Assembly (NCBI GenBank): GCA_009923795.1
Contig: RFSU01000011.1
Location: forward strand, 1-24,809
Length of the DNA: 24,809 bases
Source: Sphingomonadaceae bacterium
GTDB taxonomy: Bacteria; Pseudomonadota; Alphaproteobacteria; Sphingomonadales; Sphingomonadaceae
Reading direction: 5' to 3'
In this document: in pieces, positions 7,106-15,145 of the stretch
Numbering within the stretch: position 1 is the stretch's first letter
Layout of the letters: the number at the start of each line of letters is the position of its first letter
The notes under the pieces: model-generated
The model's database searches: none
What the model saw: only the letters and a program-made list of their open reading frames with translations
What the model was told of the DNA's origin: nothing
Translations under genes and position numbers: made by a program

Positions 7106-7793
7106 CCCAGAACGTCGCTGTATAATTACCGGTGAACGGGGTCCGAAATCGGGCCTCATTCGCCTTGCCCTCGGGCCTGACAATCGGGTTGCCCCCGATG
7201 TGCGGGCGCGTGCGCCCGGTCGGGGCGCTTGGATTGGCGTGGATCGGCCGCAGCTGGAAGACGCAATTGCCAAGGGTAAGTTGAAGGGCGCGCTTGCGCG
7301 GGCCTTCAAGACCGCCCCCATTGACGTGCCAGATGACCTCGCAGCGAAAGTGGAAGCGGCGTTGGAACGAACCGCGCTGGATCGTCTTGGGCTAGAGGCA
7401 CGGGCAGGAACGGTGCTGACAGGCTCTGACCGGATTGGTGAGACCGCGCGTGCGGGCCGTGTCTTTTTGCTGCTCCATGCCAGCGATGCAGGTGAGGATG
7501 GCAACCGTCGTCTCGATCAAGCATTGCGCGTTGGCTTAAATGCGGAAGGAAGCGGGCGGACGGGGTTGGTAATTTCCGCCGGACGCGCTATGCTAAGCCA
7601 AGCTTTGGGCCGCGAGAATGTCGTGCATATTGCTGTGACGGATCGGCATGCAGCCGAACGTATTCAGCAAGCCATCGACCGCTGGCACCATTTTATAGGA
7701 CGCCATATTCCCGATGCCCTTGCGCAAACTGCGCCAGGGGTTCACGGGGACGCGGCGCATGTTGATACTAAAGGACCTGGATTAAGCGAATGA
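7086..7793 (+). CDS. ylxR: YlxR-type RNA-binding protein fused to an L7Ae/L30e-like domain
   Basis: 235-residue fusion. The N-terminal DUF448/YlxR domain shows RRCIITGE at 10-17 and the signature GRGAWI at 45-50. From about residue 90 the sequence looks like an L7Ae/L30e-like RNA-binding domain (ARAGRVFLLLHASDAG, RTGLVISAGRAMLSQALG, VVHIAVTDRHAAERI). This two-domain form is common in alphaproteobacteria; Gram-positive ylxR and the L7Ae-like gene are separate. The role is presumed to be RNA or ribosome binding, or modulation of RNase P as reported for YlxR elsewhere. I chose the ATG at 7086 because GAGGAG lies 7 bases upstream, inside the end of nusA. Its stop overlaps the infB start (ATGA). 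Confidence 0.9.
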   Translation: MRDPQHDPERRCIITGERGPKSGLIRLALGPDNRVAPDVRARAPGRGAWIGVDRPQLEDAIAKGKLKGALARAFKTAPIDVPDDLAAKVEAALERTALDRLGLEARAGTVLTGSDRIGETARAGRVFLLLHASDAGEDGNRRLDQALRVGLNAEGSGRTGLVISAGRAMLSQALGRENVVHIAVTDRHAAERIQQAIDRWHHFIGRHIPDALAQTAPGVHGDAAHVDTKGPGLSE

Positions 7794-10327
7794 GCGACTC
7801 AAACGACAAACCAAAGCTGGGCATGCGCGCGCCGCTTGGCATCAAGCGGACTGTGGAAACAGGCCAGGTCAAACAAAGTTTCAGCCATGGGCGCTCGAAC
7901 ACCGTGGTGGTCGAGGTCAAGCGCCGTCGGGTGGTGAAGCCTGGCGAAGGGGATGTGCCTCAGGTCGAGGCTGCACCCGCTGCGGCACCCGCGCCTGCGC
8001 CCGCCGCGGCACCCGCGCCTGCGCCTGAAGTCGCAAAGGCGCCGCCGCCACCGCCACGCCCAGCAGAGCCCGCTCTGTCGCGGCAGGAATTGCAGACCAA
8101 GTTGCTGCGAGAGGCCGAAGAAGCCCGTCTTTTCGCGCTGGAAGAAGCGCGTCGTCGCGACGAACAGGCCCGCAAGTCCAACAACGATGACGAACGTCGT
8201 CGCGCCGAGGATAATCGTCGTGCTGAAGAAGAGGCGGCAGAAGCAGCCCGCCTTCAGGCAGAAGAAGATGCGCGTCAGGCAGCTCTTGCCGAAGAACGTG
8301 CCGCCAATGCGCCTGCGGCCGCAGCACCCGCCATTGTTGAAGACGATGATGGCCGTGCGCCCCGGCGTCATGGCAATGCGCCTGCTCCCCGTCGGGAACC
8401 AGAACGCCCGAACCGCAATCGCGGTGGGGATGATCGCCGCCAGCATGGCAAGCTGACTGTCACACGCGCTTTGGGTGATGATGAAGGCGTTCGCGCCCGC
8501 TCGCTCGCGGCTCTTCGTCGTGCGCGTGAAAAGGATAAGCGCGCACATCAGGCTGGCGGCCCTGCTGTGAAGCAGATCCGCGATGTGCAGGTGCCGGAAT
8601 CGATTACGGTCCAAGAACTCGCCATTCGTATGGCAGAACGCGGTGCCGATCTGGTCAAAGCCCTGTTCAAAATGGGCATGCCCGTCACCCTGACGCAGAC
8701 GATTGATCAGGATACGGCCGAGCTGCTCGTGACGGAATTTGGCCACAATATTGTCCGCGTGTCCGATGCAGATATCGATATTTCGCATGATGAAGATGTG
8801 GATGCGCCCGAAACATTAAAGGCACGCCCGCCCGTCGTGACGATCATGGGCCATGTCGATCATGGTAAGACGTCGCTGCTCGATGCGCTGCGCGGGACAG
8901 ATGTCGTCGGCGGCGAAGCCGGTGGCATTACCCAGCATATTGGCGCTTATCAGGTGACGATGAAGGATAAGTCGAAGATCACCTTCCTCGACACACCTGG
9001 TCACGAAGCCTTTACCGAAATGCGCGCGCGTGGCGCGAATGTGACGGATATTGTCATCATCGTGGTGGCCGCAGATGATGGTCCGAAGCCGCAGACGGTG
9101 GAAGCCATCAACCATGTGAAGGCCGCAGGCGTGCCGATGATCGTGGCGATCACCAAATGCGACAAGCATGAGGCGCAGCCGCAAAAGGTGCGGGAGCAGC
9201 TGTTGCAATATGATGTGGTGGTCGAATCGCTGTCGGGTGATGTTCAGGACGTCGAAGTCTCTGCAAAATCCAAACAGGGTCTGGATGAGCTGGTTGAAAA
9301 GATTCAGCTTCAGGCTGAAATCTTAGAGCTGAAGGCCAATCTAGAACGTCATGCCGAAGGCAAGGTGATTGAAGCCAAGCTGGACAAGGGCAAGGGCCCT
9401 GTTGCCACCATTCTTGTGCAGCGTGGCACGCTGCGCACTGGCGATATCTTTGTTGTTGGCACCGAAAGCGGCCGTGTCCGCGCGATGGTCAATGACAAGG
9501 GGATGCAGGTGAAAGAAGCCGGCCCCTCAACCCCGGTTGAGGTTCTGGGCCTTGGCGGTGTTCCGTCTTCTGGGGACACGCTGACGGTTGTTGAAAGCGA
9601 AGCCCGTGCGCGTGAAGTTGCGTCCTATCGCTCGCAAGTCGCCACGCGTAAGCGCACAGGATCTGGCCCAGCATCGCTGGAATCCATGTTCTCCGCGCTC
9701 AAGGAAAAGCAGGCCGTGGAATATCCCTTGGTCGTCAAGGGCGATGTGCAAGGGTCGGTCGAAGCCATTATTTCGTCGCTGGCCAAGGCCGGCAATGACG
9801 ACATTAAGGTTCGGATCCTGCACTCTGGTGTTGGCGGTATCACCGAAAGTGATGTGACACTCGCCAAGGCATCGGGCGCGCCGATCATCGGCTTTAACGT
9901 GCGACCAAATTCCAAGGCGCGTGAGATTGCAGAGCGCAATGGCGTCGCGTTGAAATATTATGATGTGATCTATGATCTCATCGACGATATTCGCGCCGGC
10001 ATGGCGGGCGAACTTGGCCCAGAATATTTCGAAACGGTCGTTGGTCGTGCCGAAATTCGCGAAGTCTTCCCGGCTGGAAAATATGGCAAGGCAGCAGGTC
10101 TGTTGGTCGTCGATGGCTTTATCCGCAAGGCTTTGAAGGCCCGCATCATGCGCGACGATGTCATCATCTACACCGGCGAAATTGCCTCGCTGCGGCGCTT
10201 TAAGGACGATGTCCCCGAAGTCCGTGCGGGTCTGGAATGCGGCGTCACCTTCACCGAATTTAAGGATATTCGCCCCGGCGATTATCTCGAAACATTCGAA
10301 GTCGAAGAGCGCGAACGCAAGCTGTAA
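7790..10327 (+). CDS. infB: Translation initiation factor IF-2
   Basis: GTPase that places initiator tRNA on the 30S subunit and promotes subunit joining; 845 residues. After a short basic N-terminus come an Ala/Pro-rich stretch (about 60-92) and a charged Glu/Arg/Ala-rich region likely to be helical or disordered (95-190). The conserved IF2 N domain is around 265-320 (SITVQELAIRMAERGADLVKAL begins it). G-domain motifs: GHVDHGKT at 354-361 (G1), GITQHIG (G2), DTPGHEAF (G3), TKCD in place of the common NKxD (G4) and SAKS (G5). Domains II to IV follow to the end, finishing with DYLETFEVEERERKL. The start ATG overlaps the stop of the preceding gene, implying translational coupling. Confidence 0.98.
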   Translation: MSDSNDKPKLGMRAPLGIKRTVETGQVKQSFSHGRSNTVVVEVKRRRVVKPGEGDVPQVEAAPAAAPAPAPAAAPAPAPEVAKAPPPPPRPAEPALSRQELQTKLLREAEEARLFALEEARRRDEQARKSNNDDERRRAEDNRRAEEEAAEAARLQAEEDARQAALAEERAANAPAAAAPAIVEDDDGRAPRRHGNAPAPRREPERPNRNRGGDDRRQHGKLTVTRALGDDEGVRARSLAALRRAREKDKRAHQAGGPAVKQIRDVQVPESITVQELAIRMAERGADLVKALFKMGMPVTLTQTIDQDTAELLVTEFGHNIVRVSDADIDISHDEDVDAPETLKARPPVVTIMGHVDHGKTSLLDALRGTDVVGGEAGGITQHIGAYQVTMKDKSKITFLDTPGHEAFTEMRARGANVTDIVIIVVAADDGPKPQTVEAINHVKAAGVPMIVAITKCDKHEAQPQKVREQLLQYDVVVESLSGDVQDVEVSAKSKQGLDELVEKIQLQAEILELKANLERHAEGKVIEAKLDKGKGPVATILVQRGTLRTGDIFVVGTESGRVRAMVNDKGMQVKEAGPSTPVEVLGLGGVPSSGDTLTVVESEARAREVASYRSQVATRKRTGSGPASLESMFSALKEKQAVEYPLVVKGDVQGSVEAIISSLAKAGNDDIKVRILHSGVGGITESDVTLAKASGAPIIGFNVRPNSKAREIAERNGVALKYYDVIYDLIDDIRAGMAGELGPEYFETVVGRAEIREVFPAGKYGKAAGLLVVDGFIRKALKARIMRDDVIIYTGEIASLRRFKDDVPEVRAGLECGVTFTEFKDIRPGDYLETFEVEERERKL
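7982..8025 (+). repeat. Tandem 24-base repeat in infB encoding Ala-Pro
   Basis: Two identical 20-base copies (7982-8001 and 8006-8025), 24 bases apart, encode an Ala-Pro-rich linker of IF-2. Such linkers often change length by slippage. No function beyond a flexible spacer is implied. Confidence 0.6.
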
Positions 10328-10334
10328 CTCTTAC

Positions 10335-10358
10335 CCCCCTTTCTCGTGGGAAAGGGGG
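10335..10358 (+). other. Hairpin between infB and rbfA
   Basis: A perfect 9-bp stem, CCCCCTTTC (10335-10343) paired with GAAAGGGGG (10350-10358), loop of 6 bases, fills most of the 45-base gap after infB. There is no T-run on either strand, so it is more likely an RNA processing or stability element than a terminator. The rbfA ribosome site GGAGG follows at about 10364. Confidence 0.5.
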
Positions 10359-10372
10359 CGCGCGGAGGCCCT

Positions 10373-10768
10373 ATGACCAGTCAGACCGAAGAAACCCGTT
10401 CCGTCCGCGTTTTGCGCGTGGGGGAACAGGTGCGCCACGTCTTGTCAGAAATCCTGATGCGTGGGGATGTGCATGATGATCTGCTGACCTCAAACCCTGT
10501 GTCGATCACCGAAGTGCGGATGTCACCCGATCTGCGCCATGCAACGGTGTTCGTAAAACCGTTGCTGGGAAAACAAGAAGAGGCGGTTCTGAAAGCGCTT
10601 CGCACCAACACGGCGTATCTCCAGCGTGAAGTGGCCGCCCGGGTGCGGCAGAAATATGCCGCCAAGCTGAAGTTTCTGGCCGATGAGAGTTTCGACGAAG
10701 GCACGCATATCGACAAGCTGTTGCGCGACCCCAAAGTGTCGCGTGATTTAGAGGCGGACGCCGATTAA
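10373..10768 (+). CDS. rbfA: 30S ribosome-binding factor A
   Basis: Cytoplasmic 30S maturation factor acting on the 5' end of 16S rRNA; 131 residues. Shows the KH-type fold sequence: VLRVGEQVRHVLSEIL, then SITEVRMSPDLRHATVFVKPL and VRQKYAAKLKFLADESFDEGTHIDKLL. I chose the ATG at 10373 because GGAGG lies 4 bases upstream; an in-frame start at 10346 would begin inside the preceding hairpin. Its stop shares one base with the tdk start codon (TAATG). Confidence 0.95.
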   Translation: MTSQTEETRSVRVLRVGEQVRHVLSEILMRGDVHDDLLTSNPVSITEVRMSPDLRHATVFVKPLLGKQEEAVLKALRTNTAYLQREVAARVRQKYAAKLKFLADESFDEGTHIDKLLRDPKVSRDLEADAD

Positions 10769-11346
10769 TGGCGAAGCTCTATTTTTATTATTCGTCGATG
10801 AACGCCGGCAAATCGACGACCTTGCTGCAAGCCGATTTCAATTATCGCGAACGCGGGATGGACACGATGCTGTGGACGGCGGCGATCGACAATCGATATG
10901 ATCAAGGGGCCATTAGCAGCCGAATTGGGTTGCGGGCCGAGGCGCACATGTTTTCGCCGGAAACCGATCTTTGGGTTGATGTCAGTGCGGAGGCGGCCCA
11001 ACGGTCGCTTGCCTGTGTCTTGATCGATGAGGCGCAATTCTTGTCGCGCGATCAGGTTTTTCAGCTCGCCCGGCTGGCCGATGAAGCCAATATCCCAATT
11101 GTCGCTTATGGCCTGCGCACGGATTTTCAGGCGGAACTTTTTCCCGGTTCAGCAGCGCTTCTCGGCATTGCCGATACGCTGGTTGAAATCAAAGCCGTGT
11201 GTGAATGTGGCCGCAAAGCAACGATGAACCTACGTGTCGACGCCAATGGCGACGCGGTAAAAGAAGGCGCGCAGACAGAGATTGGCGGCAATGACCGTTA
11301 TGTTGCCCTGTGTCGCCGACATTTCATGGAAAAGGTTCGTGGCTGA
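10768..11346 (+). CDS. tdk: Thymidine kinase (TK1 type)
   Basis: Salvage enzyme phosphorylating thymidine with ATP; 192 residues. Visible features: P-loop SSMNAGKST with Lys15, the DEAQF box with catalytic Glu88, the substrate-binding tail segment EIGGNDRYVALC, and a zinc site of Cys145, Cys147, Cys182 and His185. It is strongly of the E. coli Tdk type. Unusually for this operon it sits between rbfA and truB, overlapping rbfA by one base and truB by 8, so it is very probably co-transcribed and translationally coupled. I see no sign of a mobile element or of altered composition around it. Confidence 0.96.
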   Translation: MAKLYFYYSSMNAGKSTTLLQADFNYRERGMDTMLWTAAIDNRYDQGAISSRIGLRAEAHMFSPETDLWVDVSAEAAQRSLACVLIDEAQFLSRDQVFQLARLADEANIPIVAYGLRTDFQAELFPGSAALLGIADTLVEIKAVCECGRKATMNLRVDANGDAVKEGAQTEIGGNDRYVALCRRHFMEKVRG

Positions 11347-12256
11347 CGTCGCTGCCGCGCTTCATGGCTGGATTGTGCTCGACAAGCCCTTGGGGCTGGG
11401 CTCGACACAGGCTGTCTCTGCCATCAAGCGCGCCCTGAGGACGGCGGGGCATGCCAAGGCCAAGGTTGGCCATGGCGGCACGCTCGATCCGCTAGCGACG
11501 GGTGTTCTTCCCATTGCGATTGGAGAGGCAACGAAGCTCGCCGGTCGGATGCTGGATGCGTCCAAAATCTATGACTTTACGATCAGCTTTGGGACGCAGA
11601 CGGATAGCCTTGATCTGGAGGGTGTTGTGATCGCGACAAGCGATGTTCGGCTGTCGCAGGCGCAGATTGAGGCGATCCTTCCGCGCTTTACGGGCCCAAT
11701 CCATCAGATTCCCCCAGCTTATTCGGCGCTGAAGGTCGATGGGAAGCGCGCCTATGACCTCGCGCGTGCTGGGGAAGAGGTTGTGCTGCAGGGGCGCGAC
11801 GTGGTGGTTCATGCGCTGACGATCGCAAAGCCCCTTCCTGAAGGGGCGGGGCTTGCGACGGTTACTTTGCGGGCCCATGTCTCCAAGGGCACCTATATTC
11901 GCAGCCTTGCCCGCGACATTGCGGTCGCGCTGGGAACGGTCGGTCATGTGTCCATGTTGCGGCGGGTGACGGCGGGGCCATTCACGCTTGAAGGCGCGAT
12001 TTCACTGGACATTCTGGACGAACACGCTATTGCGCGGTCGCTTGGTAACCTTGTGTTGCCATTGAGAACGGCGCTGGACGACATCCCGGCGCTCGCTCTC
12101 GAAGCCGGTCAGGCATTGGCGCTCCGTCAGGGGCGCGTCCTTTCCGGGGTTGCCGCACCAGACGGCCTCCACCTTGCCCTTATGGCCGATGTGCCGGTGG
12201 CTTTGGTGGATGTGCTGGATGGCACCGTCATGGTGGAACGCGGCTTCAACCTATAA
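11339..12256 (+). CDS. truB: tRNA pseudouridine-55 synthase
   Basis: Makes pseudouridine 55 in the T loop of tRNAs; 305 residues. HGWIVLDKPLGLGSTQAV opens the domain and the catalytic Asp50 is in GHGGTLDPLATGVLP. Further family segments are YDFTISFGTQTDSLD, IHQIPPAYSALKVDGKRAYDLAR and VSKGTYIRSLARDIA; a short C-terminal PUA-like part ends near VMVERGF. I chose the GTG at 11339: it has GGAAAAGG just upstream, overlaps the end of tdk, and starts just before the conserved block; no ATG is available at this point. The ATG at 11282 would add 19 residues from inside tdk. Confidence 0.93.
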   Translation: MADVAAALHGWIVLDKPLGLGSTQAVSAIKRALRTAGHAKAKVGHGGTLDPLATGVLPIAIGEATKLAGRMLDASKIYDFTISFGTQTDSLDLEGVVIATSDVRLSQAQIEAILPRFTGPIHQIPPAYSALKVDGKRAYDLARAGEEVVLQGRDVVVHALTIAKPLPEGAGLATVTLRAHVSKGTYIRSLARDIAVALGTVGHVSMLRRVTAGPFTLEGAISLDILDEHAIARSLGNLVLPLRTALDDIPALALEAGQALALRQGRVLSGVAAPDGLHLALMADVPVALVDVLDGTVMVERGFNL

Positions 12257-12283
12257 AAGCTCGATGTCGAAGGAAGAAAAGAC

Positions 12284-12553
12284 ATGACAATTACGACCGA
12301 GCGCAAGGCAGCTCTCATCAAGGAATATGGCCGCGTTGAAGGCGATACCGGGTCTCCCGAAGTCCAGGTCGCCATTTTGACCGAGCGGATCATCAACCTG
12401 ACCGAACATTTTAAGACGCACGCCAAGGATAACCATTCGCGTCGCGGCCTTTTGATGCTCGTCAACAATCGCCGTTCACTTCTGGCCTATCTGAAAAAGA
12501 TCAACCAAGAGCGTTATCTGACGCTGATTGGGAAGCTTGGCCTTCGCAAGTAA
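12284..12553 (+). CDS. rpsO: 30S ribosomal protein S15
   Basis: 89-residue primary 16S rRNA-binding protein; exactly the normal length. Characteristic segments are GDTGSPEVQVAILTERI, HSRRGLLMLVNNRRSLL and the C-terminal IGKLGLRK. AGGAAGAAAAG upstream supplies the ribosome site. It lies 27 bases after truB and is followed directly by a strong terminator, so it is the last gene of the rimP operon's main transcript, with pnp next as in many proteobacteria. Confidence 0.98.
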   Translation: MTITTERKAALIKEYGRVEGDTGSPEVQVAILTERIINLTEHFKTHAKDNHSRRGLLMLVNNRRSLLAYLKKINQERYLTLIGKLGLRK

Positions 12554-12556
12554 AGC

Positions 12557-12584
12557 AAAAAGGCCCGCGCTTGCGGGCCTTTTT
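12557..12584 (+). terminator. Rho-independent terminator after rpsO
   Basis: Perfect 12-bp stem, AAAAAGGCCCGC (12557-12568) with GCGGGCCTTTTT (12573-12584), GCTT loop. The T-run is part of the descending arm. It starts 3 bases after the rpsO stop. By symmetry it could also act on the minus strand. Confidence 0.9.
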
Positions 12585-12642
12585 CATTCTGCCCTGCGTT
12601 TAAGGGCAAAGTTTTTGGCTAATCCCGCAATTCGGCGGGGGT

Positions 12643-12729
12643 GCTAAGGGGGCAATTGTTGCGCCCCAAACCGGCGGCGGGCCGGAAGTCCGCCATGAAG
12701 AGGCCCCTTCCAGCAATTGGGCGGAAGGG
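12643..12729 (+). promoter_or_regulatory. Structured 5' leader of pnp
   Basis: The gap between the rpsO terminator and pnp contains two potential hairpins. One forms around 12648-12667 (GGGG-GCAA paired with TTGC-CCCC with one bulge). The other is CCCTTCC (12705-12711) with GGAAGGG (12723-12729), just before the AAGGA ribosome site. E. coli pnp is autoregulated through an RNase III-cleaved leader hairpin; a similar role here is inference. I could not identify a dedicated pnp promoter. Confidence 0.4.
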
Positions 12730-12744
12730 ATCGAAGGAAACCAC

Positions 12745-15051
12745 ATGTTTAATACGAAGACTGTATCGATCGAGTGGGGCGGAAAGACCCTGACACTCGA
12801 AACGGGCAAGGTTGCTCGTCAGGCTGATGGCGCGGTGATCGCGACCCTCGGTGAAACTGTTGTGCTGTGCGCTGTCACGGCCGCAAAGAAGGTGAAAGAG
12901 GGACAGGATTTCTTCCCGCTCACCGTCAACTATCAAGAAAAATACTCGGCTGCAGGTCGCATTCCCGGCGGCTTTTTCAAGCGTGAACGTGGCGCGACGG
13001 AAAAGGAAACGCTTGTTTCCCGCCTGATCGACCGTCCGATCCGCCCGCTGTTCCCCGAAGGTTTTTACAACGAAATCAACTGCATCGCGCAAGTCCTCTC
13101 TTATGATGGGGAAAATGAGCCTGATGTGTTGGCGATGGTCGCCTCCTCGGCTGCGATGACCTTGTCCGGCGTGCCGTTCATGGGCCCCATTGGCTGTGCG
13201 CGCGTTGGCTATGTCAATGGCGAGTATATCCTGAACCCGACCGACGAACAGGTTGCCGAAGGCGATCTCGATCTGGTTGTTGCAGCGACCTACGACGCTG
13301 TGATGATGGTGGAATCCGAAGCCAATGAGCTTTCGGAAGAAGTCATGCTGGGTGCCGTTCTCTTCGCCCATGACGCCTGCCGTGAGGTTGTGAAGGCGAT
13401 TGTGAAGCTGGCAGAACAAGCCGCTAAGGAGCCTTGGGATATGCCTGCACAGGCAGACCTTGGAGCTGCTAAGGACAAGCTGAAGAAGCTGATCGGCAAG
13501 GACATTGCGGCTGCTTATAAGCTGACCGACAAGTCGGCCCGTGCCAATGCGCTCAACGAAGCGCGCAGCACGGCGAAGGATGCTTTTGCGGATGCAACGC
13601 CGCAGGATCAGATGGCAGCCCAAAAGCTGATGAAGAAGCTGGAAGCTGAAATCGTCCGTGGCGCGATTTTGAAGGACGGCAAGCGCATTGATGGTCGCAC
13701 GACCACGCAGATCCGCCCCATTGTTTCGGAAACGCATTTCCTGCCCCGCGCGCACGGCTCTGCCCTGTTCACGCGTGGCGAAACGCAGACGATTGCGACC
13801 TGCACCCTTGGCACCAAGGATGCAGAACAGATGATCGATGGCCTGGGTGGCCTGCGCTATGAAAACTTCATGCTCCACTACAACTTCCCGCCCTATTCGG
13901 TCGGTGAAGTCGGCCGCTTTGGCGCGCCGGGTCGTCGTGAAATTGGCCATGGTAAGCTCGCTTGGCGTGCACTTCACCCCGTGCTGCCAACCAAGGAAGA
14001 CTTCCCCTACACAATCCGCCTGACCAGCGACATTACGGAGTCCAACGGATCTTCGTCGATGGCGTCGGTGTGTGGTGGAAGCTTGGCCATGATGGACGCG
14101 GGCGTGCCCATTAAGCGTCCGGTGTCCGGCATTGCTATGGGTCTGATCTTGGAAGGTAAGGATTTCGCGATCCTGTCTGACATTTTGGGTGATGAAGATC
14201 ATCTGGGTGATATGGACTTCAAGGTTGCCGGCACGTCCGAAGGCATCACCACTATGCAGATGGACATTAAGATTGCCGGCATCACGAAGGAAATCTTCGA
14301 AAAGGCATTGGCGCAGGCCAAGGAAGGCCGTGCGCACATTCTGGGTGAGATGAGCAAGGCGCTGGGCGAAGCCCGCACCGAATTGTCGGCCCATGCCCCG
14401 CGCATCGAAACGATCACGATCGACAAGTCGAAGATCCGTGACATCATCGGTACGGGCGGCAAGGTCATCCGCGAAATCGTGGCGACCACGGGTGCGAAGG
14501 TCGATATCGATGATGAAGGGATCATCAAGATCTCGTCGTCTGATCCGGCCCAGATTGACGCTGCCAAGGCGTGGATCCTCGGCATTGTTGAAGAGCCTGA
14601 AATCGGCAAAATCTACAATGGTAAGGTCGTCAACATCGTTGATTTCGGTGCATTCGTGAACTTCATGGGTGGTAAGGACGGCCTCGTCCACGTGTCCGAA
14701 ATGAAGAATGAGCGCGTTGAAAAGCCGACCGACGTTGTGTCCGAAGGGCAGGACGTGAAGGTCAAGGTTCTTGAAATTGACAACCGCGGCAAGGTGCGCC
14801 TGTCCATGCGTGTTGTGGATCAGGAAACCGGTGAAGAGCTGGAAGATACCCGCCCGGCCCGTGAACCGCGCGAACCGCGTGGGGATCGTCCGGATCGTGG
14901 CCCGCGCCGCGATGGGGATCGTCGGCGCAGCGGTGGCGGTGGCGGCGGTGGTCGTGACCGTGATCGCGGCCCGCGTCAGGAGCGTTCAGAAGGTGGCGAG
15001 GGCGGCAATGCCGACCATATGCCCGCCTTTCTGAAGGGTGATGATGACTGA
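12745..15051 (+). CDS. pnp: Polyribonucleotide nucleotidyltransferase (PNPase)
   Basis: Phosphorolytic 3'-5' exoribonuclease central to mRNA turnover; 768 residues, longer than the ~700-720 common in the family. Order: first RNase PH domain (about 1-225), all-helical linker, second RNase PH domain (about 310-545) with the acidic catalytic cluster SDILGDEDHLGDMD at 478-491, KH domain with GTGG at 569-572, and S1 domain from about 621. From about 700 on, a low-complexity Arg/Gly/Asp tail with a run of Gly ends in HMPAFLKGDDD, and it accounts for the extra length. AAGGAAACCAC precedes the ATG. A terminator follows the stop. Confidence 0.98.
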   Translation: MFNTKTVSIEWGGKTLTLETGKVARQADGAVIATLGETVVLCAVTAAKKVKEGQDFFPLTVNYQEKYSAAGRIPGGFFKRERGATEKETLVSRLIDRPIRPLFPEGFYNEINCIAQVLSYDGENEPDVLAMVASSAAMTLSGVPFMGPIGCARVGYVNGEYILNPTDEQVAEGDLDLVVAATYDAVMMVESEANELSEEVMLGAVLFAHDACREVVKAIVKLAEQAAKEPWDMPAQADLGAAKDKLKKLIGKDIAAAYKLTDKSARANALNEARSTAKDAFADATPQDQMAAQKLMKKLEAEIVRGAILKDGKRIDGRTTTQIRPIVSETHFLPRAHGSALFTRGETQTIATCTLGTKDAEQMIDGLGGLRYENFMLHYNFPPYSVGEVGRFGAPGRREIGHGKLAWRALHPVLPTKEDFPYTIRLTSDITESNGSSSMASVCGGSLAMMDAGVPIKRPVSGIAMGLILEGKDFAILSDILGDEDHLGDMDFKVAGTSEGITTMQMDIKIAGITKEIFEKALAQAKEGRAHILGEMSKALGEARTELSAHAPRIETITIDKSKIRDIIGTGGKVIREIVATTGAKVDIDDEGIIKISSSDPAQIDAAKAWILGIVEEPEIGKIYNGKVVNIVDFGAFVNFMGGKDGLVHVSEMKNERVEKPTDVVSEGQDVKVKVLEIDNRGKVRLSMRVVDQETGEELEDTRPAREPREPRGDRPDRGPRRDGDRRRSGGGGGGGRDRDRGPRQERSEGGEGGNADHMPAFLKGDDD

Positions 15052-15074
15052 TTAATCTGATCAGACAGACAAGC

Positions 15075-15107
15075 AAAAGGGGTCGCAGCAATGCGGCCCT
15101 TTTTTTT
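15075..15107 (+). terminator. Rho-independent terminator after pnp
   Basis: AAAAGGG pairs with CCCTTTT, with an inner CGC/GCG pairing across a small asymmetric loop, followed by eight Ts. It begins about 24 bases after the pnp stop codon. Confidence 0.85.
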
Positions 15108-15145
15108 GACTTTCGCAGTCTGCATGCGCGCGGCATGATGCCACA

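Noticed and set aside
7982..8025. Repeat considered as part of a mobile or CRISPR-like element
   Set aside because: It is in frame inside infB and encodes an Ala-Pro linker.
7799..8788. Minus-strand open frame of 329 codons opposite infB
   Set aside because: Low-complexity reverse reading of the Ala/Pro and Arg/Glu-rich IF-2 N-terminus.
12619..14691. Long minus-strand open frame of 690 codons opposite pnp
   Set aside because: It is antisense to the well-conserved pnp gene; GC-rich codon bias leaves such frames open. The product resembles no family and has no ribosome site I could see.
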